Shown here piece after piece: positions 54,132 through 63,208 of a stretch of DNA of 64,000 nucleotides. Under the pieces are notes generated by a model that worked only from the letters and a program-made list of their open reading frames with translations, was not told the origin of the DNA and searched no databases. The stretch comes from CAZISM01 sp964541895 (GTDB lineage Bacteria > Zhuqueibacterota > Zhuqueibacteria > Residuimicrobiales > Residuimicrobiaceae): NCBI GenBank assembly GCA_964541895.1, contig CAZISM010000002.1, positions 1 to 64,000 of the forward strand. The letters run 5' to 3'. The position numbers and the translations under genes are program-made. Within the stretch, counting starts at the first letter, position 1; each line of letters begins with the position of its first letter.

Positions 54132-57100
54132 ATGATACATTATTTCAAGATCACTCTGATCGCTCTTGTCATTCCTTTGGCGATTGAATGTTCTGCCAAA
54201 GAAGTCCGGGGGCAGAACGATCCGACGGTATTAATCGGCGTTACCCGCTGGGATGCGTACGCCAAAAACACAACGCCCGGTTCGGTCTATCTGCAGGTCC
54301 TGAATACCTTGGGACAACCGAAATGGGACGGTCCGTCCCTGGATTACTGGCCGTGGTTTACTAAAGTCGATGCCAATGGTTATCTCGTCGAGATGAATGA
54401 AAACTCGGTGGAGATCATGGAGCAGGAGAATGAATATGCCCACAACGCCGGCATCGATTACTGGGCTTTCCTGCGCTATCGCGACCTGGATATCGATTCG
54501 ACTTGCGGCTGGCTGAATGAGCAATATTACCGTTATCAGGAGTCAGCCAATAAATCTCTGGTCAAATTCTGCTGGATTTTGTCCCATTCGTTTTTCAGCT
54601 GGGACATTGAAAAACACAACATCGTCAAGGCGATGCAGGATCCCCTGTATGTCAAAGTGCTGGGTAATCGTCCGCTGCTTTATATATACAGCGATGCCAC
54701 CCCGCAACGGATTGACGAGCTGCGCCGGCTGGCTGTGCAGGCCGGAATGGCAAACCCCTACATTGTCGGATTCTCCCAACGCCATATAGGTGAAGATGCC
54801 AGTTCGGTGTATTGGCCCACCTTTGGTTGTACAGAAACCGGGCAATCGTATAAAGATTTTATTGAAAAGGTGTCTGCCAGTTGGGCCAGCACAGGCGGAG
54901 AAATCGTGCCGTGGACACCTATGAATACCGATGCCCGCCCGTATGCCGAGAGACCGCCGGCCTGGTGGCCAAAGCCTCCTCACATCTGGACCAAACCGCC
55001 CACTCCTGAAGAATTTTCCGAAATGGTGCAAAAGGGTGTTGAATTTGTCCGCGCCAATCCGGCCAAATGTCCGGCTCAAACCGTGATCATCAAGGAATGG
55101 AACGGGCCGGAGGAGAGCGGACTGGTCATGCCCGGCCGGCATCATGGACCACGCAGACTGTATGGGTTGAAAAATGTGGACAAAACCCTGAGCCGTGCTA
55201 CAGCATCTGATCTAATCGGGCAATGGCAGTGCGTTGAAATAGCCTTGACCAGCTCGAAAACCTACAAGGATCCGTTCCAGGATGTTGACGTATATGGTGT
55301 TTTTTCCGGAGCAGCGGGAACCAGCATCAAACGTCCTGCTTTCTGGGACGGCGGCTCAGTCTGGAAGCTCCGGTTCGCGGCGCCGACACCGGGATCGTGG
55401 CGGATGAACACCATCTGCACCGACAGCACGAACAGGGGATTACACCAGATAAGCAGATCATTTTCATGCCAGGCCTGTCCCGGCCGTTTGGAAATTTTCA
55501 ACCGCGGCTTCCTCAAAATCAGTGAAAATGGCCGCTATCTCACCTATGCAGACAGCACTCCCTTTTTCTACCTCGGCGACACACACTGGATCCTGCCCCA
55601 TGAACGCTTTGATACATCCAATGTCCCTGGTGTGCCTTCCCAGTTCAAGTACATAGTAGATAAAAGAGTGAAGCAGGGATTTACAGTGTATCAGTCCGAG
55701 CCGATCTGGCAGCCGCATGGCGGCGGTTTGCACCAGCGGCCTGACGAAGAGGTGGTAGCCGATTTGCGCAATGGCCTTACCGCAGAAGACCTGCCGGGCT
55801 TTGCCAATCTGGATCGGAAATTCAAGTACATTGCGGATCAGGGACTGGTCCATGCCAACGCCATGATCACCTGGGCACTGGATCCTGCCCGGTTTGCATC
55901 TTTTTCGCAGGCGTATATGGCCAGGGTGGCACGGTACTGGGTGGCACGGTATGGCGCTTATCCGGTCATATGGACCCTGGCGCAAGAAATCGACAAAAAC
56001 ATGTACAAGAACTATGATGCCCGGACTATCGAGAAATGGTTTGCCGCCGGAGCGAGCATTCAGGAGCATGATGCCTATCACCACCCCATTTTCCCGCACA
56101 TGGAAAATACCGACTATACGCGGCCGGACAGCTCCTGGTGGTGTAACAAGCCTTTCCATGACGGCTGGGCCGTGCAGTGGCAGGGTAATATGAACGATAT
56201 GAAAGTAGGCCGGGCGTTCTGGAATTCTTCTCCAGCCAAACCCTCCGTGCTCTATGAAAGCCGATACGATCACTTCTGGACCGATTCGACAGGAGCACTG
56301 GCAGCCGGCTACAAGGCGTTTCAAAATGGCATATTCGGCTATGGCTATGGCGCGGCCGGGGTGTGGAACGATGTCTACAGCAAACAGGACGAGCCTGCAG
56401 ATTTTGGCACCGGTTACGAACTGCCGGCCCGTTATTTCTGGTGGTATGATGGCGCTAATTTGAAAACAGGGGATCAGCTGACCCATTTGAAACATTTTTA
56501 CAGCCGTCATCACTGGTGGAAATTAGCGCCGCGGTTTGATGACAGAACCTGGAGTACATTGACCGACAGCTCGCACGCTTTGCTTTCAACAGATGGACAA
56601 AAAACATTTATCATCTTTATGTTCGGAGATCCTCCGTCTCCTGATAGCCTCAAGAACTTGTCCGCGGATTTCCAGTATGAGGCTCAATGGTTCAACCCTC
56701 GCACCGCAAAGTACTCTGCAGCCGGGACCGTGCCTGCCGGGGTGGGTGCCTGGCCGGTGCCCAAGCGGCCTGACAGCGGCCATTGGCTCCTGGTAATCGA
56801 AGGCAAAGAAGTTGCTTCTATCAGAAAGGATGATTTTGGCTCCATACCGGGCAACTATAATCTCACGGTTTTGCCTGCGCAGCTGAATAAACCGGATTCC
56901 TCCCGCATGTTGTTTAACTTTCTGCACAAAGAGGCCAAAGCATATCTGATCAATCGGCAAAAGGAGATTGCGAAAATATCCAAACCCGATCAGGTAATGG
57001 AACGCCGAGATGATTTGAGAAAATGGTTCCGAGGCGCGCTTGGCGAATTTCCGCGTACACCCCTGCACGGTCGCATTGTGGCATCCATCGCCGGCGACGG

Positions 57101-58808
57101 CTATACTGTACAAAAAGTGGTGTACGAAAGCCAGCCCAACCACCACATCACTGCGGCATTTTATCTGCCGGACGGCAAAGGTCCTTTCCCGGGTGTGTTG
57201 CTGCCTTGTGGCCACAGCGATGCCGCCAAGGCCTACCAGGGGTATCAAAGAGCCAGTATTCTGCTTGCAAAAAATGGCTTTGCCGTATTGTGCTTTGATC
57301 CGTTGGGGCAGGGTGAACGGCGGCAGTTCCCGGGCTATGACTGGGGGAGCTATCCATCGCTGCCGGAGCATATGCAGATTACTACGGCGGCCCTGCTGAT
57401 CGGCCGTGAGGCTGCGAGCTATTTTTTCTGGGACGCGGTTCGCAGTCTGGATTATCTGGCGCAACGGCCCGAGGTGGATGCAACGCGTCTTGGTTGTACC
57501 GGCATATCCGGCGGTGGCACACAAACCTCCTATCTGATGGCCCTGGATGACCGCGTAGCGGCGGCCGCACCAGGCTGCTACCTGACGAGTTATGAGCGAC
57601 TGATGGCCAGCAGAGGTGTGGAGGACGGCGAACAGAATATCAGCGGCGCCCTGGCCATTGGCCTGAACCATGCCGATTATATATTAATGCATGCGCCGAG
57701 ACCAACCTTGATTCTGGCGGCCAAAAAAGACTTTTTTGATATCCAGGGCACGCGCGACACGTTTGCCGAGGCGAGTCGCCTGTTTAAAATTCTGGGAGTC
57801 GCAGATCAGGTTAAATTGGTCGAACATGACACCGAACATGGATTCGAGCAACCCATCAGAGAAACTGCGCTGGCCTGGATGGCACAATGGCTGCAGGAAA
57901 AAACAATCGTCCCTCGGGAGCCGGAGTTGCCCATCCTGACACGACAGCAATTGCAATGCACGCTCACCGGCAATGTCCTGTCAGAATTTAAGGATAAATC
58001 CGTAATGGATCTCATTGCGGATGAAGAGGCCAAGCTGGCAGAAAAACGGGCTGTACCAAAATCCAAGGCAGAATTCCTGGCTGGCGTGCGCCGGCTTGCC
58101 GGGATCCCGAAGAAGGTGCCTGCGGCTCAGGTCCATTGGGGTGAGCGGATTACAGCAGCACCTTTCGCCATTACCAAAGTATATTTTGAGACCGAACCCG
58201 GAATTATGGTTCCTGGCCTGCTTGTCCAGCAGCAACCTGAACAACGCTCGCGTCCTCTTGCCATTATGGCAGCCGATCAGGGCAAGAACCAGGTTTTCAG
58301 CTCAGAAACGGCCTTGGAGCTGTTGAAGCAAGGCATGCAAATTCTGGCGCTGGATCTCAGGGGATTCGGGGAGACCCGCCCCAAATCCCGGTTGAACGAT
58401 AATCTTGTTGAATTGTCGGATGAGGACTGGCAGGAAGTCTCCTTGTCGTTTCTGATCAACCGGCCTTTGCTGGGACAACGAGCGACTGATCTACTGTCAG
58501 TGCTGCAAAGGGTGCAAAAGGAAAAGCTCGGCGGTGAGGCCGGCTATACATTATTCGGCGCCGGTGCCGCAGGCCCGGCAGCACTGCATGCCGCGGTCCT
58601 GAGCGACAGGGTCCGTACCCTGCAGCTGGAAGGAACGCTGATTTCGTGGCAAAATATCATCAAGGAACGGTTTCAGATCCGCCAATTCGCCAATGTCATC
58701 CCGGATGCGCTCACATGTTATGATTTGCCGGACCTGATTGCCGTTCTGTCTGACCGCACGGTGGTTCTCAAAAAGGTCTGCAATGCCTATGGGCGTCCCA
58801 TAGATTGA
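54132..58808 (+). CDS. Four-domain giant: WbsX-like, apiosidase-like, esterase, degenerate hydrolase
   Basis: A 1,558-residue secreted protein (signal about residues 1-27); AGAGG precedes the ATG. Residues about 33-345 are a WbsX-like domain of the 45643-domain-2 subgroup (VTRWDAYAKN, NRPLLYIYSD, IIKEWNGPEESGLVMPG). Residues about 355-895 are DUF5060 plus a DUF4038/GH140-like barrel (YADSTPFFYLGDTHW, VIWTLAQEIDKN) and sandwich, closely related to the 59005 protein. Residues about 925-1265 are an alpha/beta hydrolase with S1126 in TGISGGG and histidine in TEHGF. Residues about 1290-1558 look like a second hydrolase fold, but its elbow reads GAGAAG (1476-1481), without a serine nucleophile. One chain would remove apiose-like and acyl groups. 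Function is inferred from fold. Confidence 0.76.
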   Translation: MIHYFKITLIALVIPLAIECSAKEVRGQNDPTVLIGVTRWDAYAKNTTPGSVYLQVLNTLGQPKWDGPSLDYWPWFTKVDANGYLVEMNENSVEIMEQENEYAHNAGIDYWAFLRYRDLDIDSTCGWLNEQYYRYQESANKSLVKFCWILSHSFFSWDIEKHNIVKAMQDPLYVKVLGNRPLLYIYSDATPQRIDELRRLAVQAGMANPYIVGFSQRHIGEDASSVYWPTFGCTETGQSYKDFIEKVSASWASTGGEIVPWTPMNTDARPYAERPPAWWPKPPHIWTKPPTPEEFSEMVQKGVEFVRANPAKCPAQTVIIKEWNGPEESGLVMPGRHHGPRRLYGLKNVDKTLSRATASDLIGQWQCVEIALTSSKTYKDPFQDVDVYGVFSGAAGTSIKRPAFWDGGSVWKLRFAAPTPGSWRMNTICTDSTNRGLHQISRSFSCQACPGRLEIFNRGFLKISENGRYLTYADSTPFFYLGDTHWILPHERFDTSNVPGVPSQFKYIVDKRVKQGFTVYQSEPIWQPHGGGLHQRPDEEVVADLRNGLTAEDLPGFANLDRKFKYIADQGLVHANAMITWALDPARFASFSQAYMARVARYWVARYGAYPVIWTLAQEIDKNMYKNYDARTIEKWFAAGASIQEHDAYHHPIFPHMENTDYTRPDSSWWCNKPFHDGWAVQWQGNMNDMKVGRAFWNSSPAKPSVLYESRYDHFWTDSTGALAAGYKAFQNGIFGYGYGAAGVWNDVYSKQDEPADFGTGYELPARYFWWYDGANLKTGDQLTHLKHFYSRHHWWKLAPRFDDRTWSTLTDSSHALLSTDGQKTFIIFMFGDPPSPDSLKNLSADFQYEAQWFNPRTAKYSAAGTVPAGVGAWPVPKRPDSGHWLLVIEGKEVASIRKDDFGSIPGNYNLTVLPAQLNKPDSSRMLFNFLHKEAKAYLINRQKEIAKISKPDQVMERRDDLRKWFRGALGEFPRTPLHGRIVASIAGDGYTVQKVVYESQPNHHITAAFYLPDGKGPFPGVLLPCGHSDAAKAYQGYQRASILLAKNGFAVLCFDPLGQGERRQFPGYDWGSYPSLPEHMQITTAALLIGREAASYFFWDAVRSLDYLAQRPEVDATRLGCTGISGGGTQTSYLMALDDRVAAAAPGCYLTSYERLMASRGVEDGEQNISGALAIGLNHADYILMHAPRPTLILAAKKDFFDIQGTRDTFAEASRLFKILGVADQVKLVEHDTEHGFEQPIRETALAWMAQWLQEKTIVPREPELPILTRQQLQCTLTGNVLSEFKDKSVMDLIADEEAKLAEKRAVPKSKAEFLAGVRRLAGIPKKVPAAQVHWGERITAAPFAITKVYFETEPGIMVPGLLVQQQPEQRSRPLAIMAADQGKNQVFSSETALELLKQGMQILALDLRGFGETRPKSRLNDNLVELSDEDWQEVSLSFLINRPLLGQRATDLLSVLQRVQKEKLGGEAGYTLFGAGAAGPAALHAAVLSDRVRTLQLEGTLISWQNIIKERFQIRQFANVIPDALTCYDLPDLIAVLSDRTVVLKKVCNAYGRPID

Positions 58809-58867
58809 TTTTTGTCGACTGGTTGTGAATGAACCATCATCCTGCCTTGCCGGGAACGCCTTTGCAT

Positions 58868-58882
58868 GACCAGGCCCTGGTC
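58868..58882. repeat. Perfect 15-base palindrome GACCAGG-C-CCTGGTC
   Basis: Arms of 7 bases around one C, in the 196-base spacer before the 59005 gene. GACCAG and CTGGTC also form the core of the two palindromes at 15750-15818, but with different central spacing. The rest of the spacer holds no gene that I can support. Confidence 0.4.
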
Positions 58883-59004
58883 CGCATCGATGGCAGGAAA
58901 AGTGTGATGTTCAGTTCATGGCGTAGCTGTACGCCTGGTTGACCTGTTCGCCAAGTACGGCTATGACCGGTTAATGTCCCCTACTAAATCTTTTGGAGGT
59001 TTCC

Positions 59005-60711
59005 GTGAAAAAGTACTTGTTGATTTTTGCTGCTTCATATCTGTTGAGCGGCTGTGGAACAGGGAATGAACAATCGTCATCTACGCCGGTGTGGGTGGCG
59101 ACAGATATTTCCTTTACCAGCACGGCGAATTATGCCAAACCATTTGATGATGTTACCTGTGATGTCATTTTTACTGGTCCTGACGGCCGGGAATTGAAAT
59201 TACCGGCTTTTTGGGATGGGCATAACCTATGGAAAGCCCGTTTTGCGCCGACTCGCGAAGGAATTTGGACCTACCTGACAATCTGTTCTGATGCTGCCAA
59301 CCAGGGATTGCATGGCCGGAAAGGCAGGGTAAAAGCTACCGCTTATACAGGGGATGTGGCCATATACCGGCATGGCTTTGTCAAAACAGAACCGAACATT
59401 CGCTATTTCATGTATGCCGATGGGACGCCGTTTTTTTATCTGGGAGATACCCATTGGAATATGTGCGCGGAATTACTCGACTCTTCGGACGTCAGAGAGA
59501 TACCCTCTCACTTTAAATACATCGTCGATAAAAGAGTGGAACAGGGCTTCACCGTCTATCAATCTGAACCTATCGCAGCCAAATACAACCTGGCGGACGG
59601 GGTAACCGAGGCGGACATGGCGGGTTTTCACGATATGGAAGCCCGTTTCAAGTATATTGCGGAGAAAGGATTGGTTCATGCCAATGCTCAATTCTTTTTT
59701 GCCGCAGAGATTGCCCGGCACGAATACTCTCCAGAGTACCTGGCCAAGCTGGCCAGAAACTGGGTGGCGCGCTTTAGCGCTTATCCCGTTATGTGGACCA
59801 CAGCCCAGGAATGCGATGATGATTTTTACCATGGGCGTTTGAATGAAAAGGGCGAGGATTCCAATCCCCATTTTGATGCACAAACCAATCCCTGGAAAAT
59901 CGTTGCTGCAAAAATGCACGAATACGATCCTTACAAACATCCGTTGACCGGCCATCAGGAGTTTTCCAGCATGGATCAGAAAAACGGTGGTATCAATGCC
60001 TCGCAATCTTCGTTTAGAGATATCCCGGGACATAACTGGTATGCGGCGCAGACCACCCCGCCCAACAACAAGCAGCTGGATTTCGCCATCGCCAAAGATT
60101 TTTGGTATAACGGACAGGGAAAAGTGATTGTCAATTACGAAGGAGCGTACGACCATCTGTGGACGCTGGAATTCGGGGCGCGGCAGCAGGGTTGGCTGGC
60201 CTATCTGAACGGCATGTTCGGCCAGGGATATGGCGCAATCGATATCTGGTTGTTCCGCAGCAAGTATGATATGGAGAAACCGTCTGTGCGCGGTGATGTG
60301 ACCATTACCCTTGAAGACAAAAGAGTTAAATGGTGGGACAGCGTCCACTTTCCGGCCGCCACACAGCTGGGCGTACACATGCAGCGTTTTTTCAAGACCT
60401 TTGCCTGGTGGAAACTGCAGCCCTGCTTTGATGATCAGAAATATCTTTCAGCGCCCTCTGCCTGGTATTCCGGCGCCACCATCGGCAACGATACGTATGT
60501 AGTTTATTTTTATAACAAGACAACCGACACCGGCACATTGAACAGCATGGAGCCGGGTAAAACCTATCGCGCCCAGTGGTTCAATCCGAGGACCGGTGAA
60601 TATGTCGAGATTACCAAAGCCTTGACGCCGGATGTCGACTCTTCCTGGAAAATGCCGGCAAAACCGGATGGTCAGGATTGGGTGATCTTGGTGACAAAAA
60701 GTACAGCCTAG
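59005..60711 (+). CDS. Apiosidase-like (DUF4038/GH140-type) lipoprotein
   Basis: A 568-residue protein from GTG 59005; the in-frame TTG 58993 overlaps the GGAGG ribosome site at 58995-58999. The signal ends in the lipobox LLSGC. Residues about 30-110 are a DUF5060 sandwich (PAFWDGHNLWKARFAPTREG). Residues about 120-460 are the DUF4038 barrel: YADGTPFFYLGDTHWN, FKYIVDKRVEQGFTVYQSEP, MWTTAQECDDDF (candidate acids) and VNYEGAYDHLW. The tail is a DUF5060/putative-collagen-binding type sandwich (YRAQWFNPRTGEYVEI). It parallels the second domain of the preceding giant throughout. GH140 enzymes release apiose from rhamnogalacturonan-II; other DUF4038 members have other targets. It is followed by a bidirectional terminator. 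Confidence 0.82.
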   Translation: MKKYLLIFAASYLLSGCGTGNEQSSSTPVWVATDISFTSTANYAKPFDDVTCDVIFTGPDGRELKLPAFWDGHNLWKARFAPTREGIWTYLTICSDAANQGLHGRKGRVKATAYTGDVAIYRHGFVKTEPNIRYFMYADGTPFFYLGDTHWNMCAELLDSSDVREIPSHFKYIVDKRVEQGFTVYQSEPIAAKYNLADGVTEADMAGFHDMEARFKYIAEKGLVHANAQFFFAAEIARHEYSPEYLAKLARNWVARFSAYPVMWTTAQECDDDFYHGRLNEKGEDSNPHFDAQTNPWKIVAAKMHEYDPYKHPLTGHQEFSSMDQKNGGINASQSSFRDIPGHNWYAAQTTPPNNKQLDFAIAKDFWYNGQGKVIVNYEGAYDHLWTLEFGARQQGWLAYLNGMFGQGYGAIDIWLFRSKYDMEKPSVRGDVTITLEDKRVKWWDSVHFPAATQLGVHMQRFFKTFAWWKLQPCFDDQKYLSAPSAWYSGATIGNDTYVVYFYNKTTDTGTLNSMEPGKTYRAQWFNPRTGEYVEITKALTPDVDSSWKMPAKPDGQDWVILVTKSTA

Positions 60712-60718
60712 CATACGA

Positions 60719-60754
60719 CAACGCGCGGATGCCTTTTTGCGCATCCGCGCGTTG
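60719..60754. terminator. Bidirectional terminator hairpin between convergent genes
   Basis: A perfect 14-base stem (60719-60732 with 60741-60754), GC-rich, with an 8-base loop CTTTTTGC. It fills the 45-base space between the stop codons of the plus-strand 59005 gene and the minus-strand gene. No T-tract follows on either side, but position and stability make termination the best reading. Confidence 0.8.
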
Positions 60755-60756
60755 AA

Positions 60757-63093
60757 TTACTCCAGTTTTACCAAGCCCGTCTGCAGCGCAGGAATACGAA
60801 TGACCAGGTCATCTCCAGCTGCCGGCAAAGCAGGATTGGAGGTGCCGTCCGGCGTGATCAACGTCAGTTTTTTCCACCCCTCAGCCGAGTGTTTTATTTT
60901 TATGTCCTGCGCCTTTTCGCTCATATTGATGAACACCCAGGCCGGCACGCCGTCAGGGGAGAGCCAGCTTGCCGCCAGCACCACCGGCACTTTGATCGTG
61001 GCGCTTTCGGGGTGGATATATTCGATCCGGTCATCGTTGTAAAAAGACTGCACACGGGATTTTTTCAGTTCAAAAAATTCCGAGACTTGATACGAAGGAC
61101 AGGGCCGCATCTTGCCAAGAACCATCCAGTCACGGGCAAACGTACGGCCGGCTGTGGTGGCATTCTTTAAAAGAGTGAGTGCGGCGAAGGAGCCGGCCGG
61201 CGGTTTGCCGTCCATAACCGCGGCCTGGATCTGTTTGAAACCGTAAGCATCAGACATCAGACCAACCTGCACCAGGTAGCCGGCTGCTACGGTGCGGCCG
61301 ATTTTAATCCGTTCGCTTTCAGGCCCGGTCACTCCGGGTCCCAGATCACCGCCATAGCCGGCGGCATATTCGTGATACAGATAGCTGAATAGCGGCACGC
61401 CTACACAGAGCATATTGGTCAACAGGGGCCAACCGTGATACATATAAGGACGGCCGTTGTAAAAAGAAAGGCTGGGAATGAGGATTTCGTTCGGCTCTTC
61501 CACCGAAGTGGCAAAATCAGGATTCGTTTCGCGGCTCTCGCGAATAAAATGCTGCAACAGCCGTTTGGATTCATCATACATCCAACGACCATAGCCCGGC
61601 GGATGACCGTGCTCGCTGCTATAGCAGACATAAGATTCACCACCCAGGTTCTGATCATACTGAGTAGCGTCGATACCGAGTCCGGCGAATCCTGTTATGT
61701 AACGATCCATCATCTTTTTGGTGCCGCCGGCAGCAACACATAGTTTGTGGTTATGCGCCCAGGGCCGTGAGTCATAGGTCCATTGCCCGTCTTCGCCGAC
61801 ACAAGAGGCTTGCCGCCCTTCTTTCTGCCAGTGCGCGAGGCCGCTCCAGGTGGAATCGCGCGGATTGCGTACGGCCCAGCGCGTGCCGGAATTCAACAGG
61901 CACAAGCGGCTGCCGTTCTCATGCAAGCCGGCAGCGAGAAGGCGGATGTCTTCGTCATTGGGATATGCCGGAAAAACGTCCGGCGTGATCCAGGCGGCAT
62001 GTTTTTCCCAGCCGTACAGCATCAGCACCAAAGGCGAGTCGAGCAGTTTTTCATAAGTTTTGAGCACCGGCAGCATGGGACGGGGCAGTGTGTTTTGCCA
62101 GTCTGTAGCGGATCTGGCGGCGTCAGGCCGGCCGTGAGCATAATAGAAAAATGGATAACCGGCTTTAATCCAGTCCGGCACCTGGTTGTTTGCCGACAGA
62201 GGCACCTTCGTCCACTCTTGAGTATTGCTCCAGTTTTTATACATATCTGCCGCAGCGCTCCAGTCCCCTTTGAAGGGATGAAGGATCACCGGGTATGCCA
62301 AGGTTACACCGGCGCCGGGCTTTTTCGGAAACAGGTGAATGGGCGTGATATCCAGGTTCGAGCTCTGCCGTTTGAATCCCATGAGTTTGGGGTAGCCGAC
62401 ACCGTCTCTGGTGTAGAGGCACAATCCGCCTTGCGCATCACAAAAGGCAGCCAGTTGTACCGCCATTCGGCCGGGATGTTCCTCGTACCAGCCAAAACCA
62501 TCCGGGATGTTGTCGTGCGGTTGCGGAATAAGTGTTCCGTCGTAAAGCCCCAGCAGCAAAGCAGAGCGGTATTGAACATTCCAATCAAAAGGATATTGAA
62601 ACGATGAGGCCGTGGCCTGATCCGCCGGTCTGGCCAGGACCGTCAGAGGATACCAGATCTTTTCGATCGAATACGGGGTGGCGTTTTTTACCTCAATGGT
62701 CCATTCGCTGCTGGGATCATTTCCGGGCAGAAAAATGCGGCATGTAACCTCAAGGCTGGCTTTGCCAGAATTGTCCGGATAATGGGTAAAGTTAAGTTGA
62801 TACTTTTTACCGGCTTGCAGTTCCTTGACCGAAACCTGTGCCGCCGCAGAGGATCCGATCGTTCGCTTGTTATGGCCGGTATCGGTCAGTTCGATTACGT
62901 AAAGATCTTTTGCCGTGCCGGTCAGAACGGCATCTGCTGATGTCAGCAGGGAAATGGCGCGGCCTGGACCCTGCAATTGCAGCTGTATCTGGTTGTTGAC
63001 GATGTTAAGATGTGATACAGGTTGAGCATGACCATGCAGAGAGAACAAGCAAATGATAAGAAAAAACCCCAATAATTCTTTTACAGTTTTCAT
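60757..63093 (-). CDS. Secreted TIM-barrel glycoside hydrolase, DUF6259-like
   Basis: The only convincing minus-strand gene. A 778-residue protein; the ATG complementary to 63091-63093 follows AAAGGAA at good spacing and starts a signal peptide ending HGHAQ, while an in-frame start 22 codons upstream lacks both. Residues about 25-330 form a sandwich domain. Residues about 335-660 look like a TIM barrel (PDWIKAGYPFFYYAHG, PLVLMLYGWEKHAAW, GLGIDATQYDQNLGG with D480, ATSVEEPNEILIP). Residues about 670-778 are a C-terminal sandwich. The layout matches proteins annotated with DUF6259, relatives of the GH36/GH101-type barrel clan. The substrate is unknown. A terminator separates it from the plus-strand cluster, and it diverges from the last gene. 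Confidence 0.7.
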   Translation of the reverse strand: MKTVKELLGFFLIICLFSLHGHAQPVSHLNIVNNQIQLQLQGPGRAISLLTSADAVLTGTAKDLYVIELTDTGHNKRTIGSSAAAQVSVKELQAGKKYQLNFTHYPDNSGKASLEVTCRIFLPGNDPSSEWTIEVKNATPYSIEKIWYPLTVLARPADQATASSFQYPFDWNVQYRSALLLGLYDGTLIPQPHDNIPDGFGWYEEHPGRMAVQLAAFCDAQGGLCLYTRDGVGYPKLMGFKRQSSNLDITPIHLFPKKPGAGVTLAYPVILHPFKGDWSAAADMYKNWSNTQEWTKVPLSANNQVPDWIKAGYPFFYYAHGRPDAARSATDWQNTLPRPMLPVLKTYEKLLDSPLVLMLYGWEKHAAWITPDVFPAYPNDEDIRLLAAGLHENGSRLCLLNSGTRWAVRNPRDSTWSGLAHWQKEGRQASCVGEDGQWTYDSRPWAHNHKLCVAAGGTKKMMDRYITGFAGLGIDATQYDQNLGGESYVCYSSEHGHPPGYGRWMYDESKRLLQHFIRESRETNPDFATSVEEPNEILIPSLSFYNGRPYMYHGWPLLTNMLCVGVPLFSYLYHEYAAGYGGDLGPGVTGPESERIKIGRTVAAGYLVQVGLMSDAYGFKQIQAAVMDGKPPAGSFAALTLLKNATTAGRTFARDWMVLGKMRPCPSYQVSEFFELKKSRVQSFYNDDRIEYIHPESATIKVPVVLAASWLSPDGVPAWVFINMSEKAQDIKIKHSAEGWKKLTLITPDGTSNPALPAAGDDLVIRIPALQTGLVKLE

Positions 63094-63208
63094 GGCATGT
63101 TTCCTTTTTTTGTCGGGTTTTTGTTTACCGCCACACCCAATATAAATTTTTAATACCATGTGAGCAAGGAAAATTACTCACTAAAATTTAATAGTGGAAC
63201 CGAGATCA
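63094..63208. promoter_or_regulatory. Divergent AT-rich intergenic region
   Basis: These 115 bases separate two divergent starts and must hold promoters for both. The stretch 63139-63155 is AT-only or nearly so and suits a -10 region. A small inverted repeat GTGAG (63160-63164) with CTCAC (63177-63181) is present. I cannot assign exact promoter boxes. Confidence 0.4.

Noticed and set aside
58900..59004. A short frame in the spacer before 59005 reading VRLVDLFAKYGYDRLM
   Set aside because: Looks protein-like but is very short, lacks a start and overlaps the next gene out of frame; could be chance.
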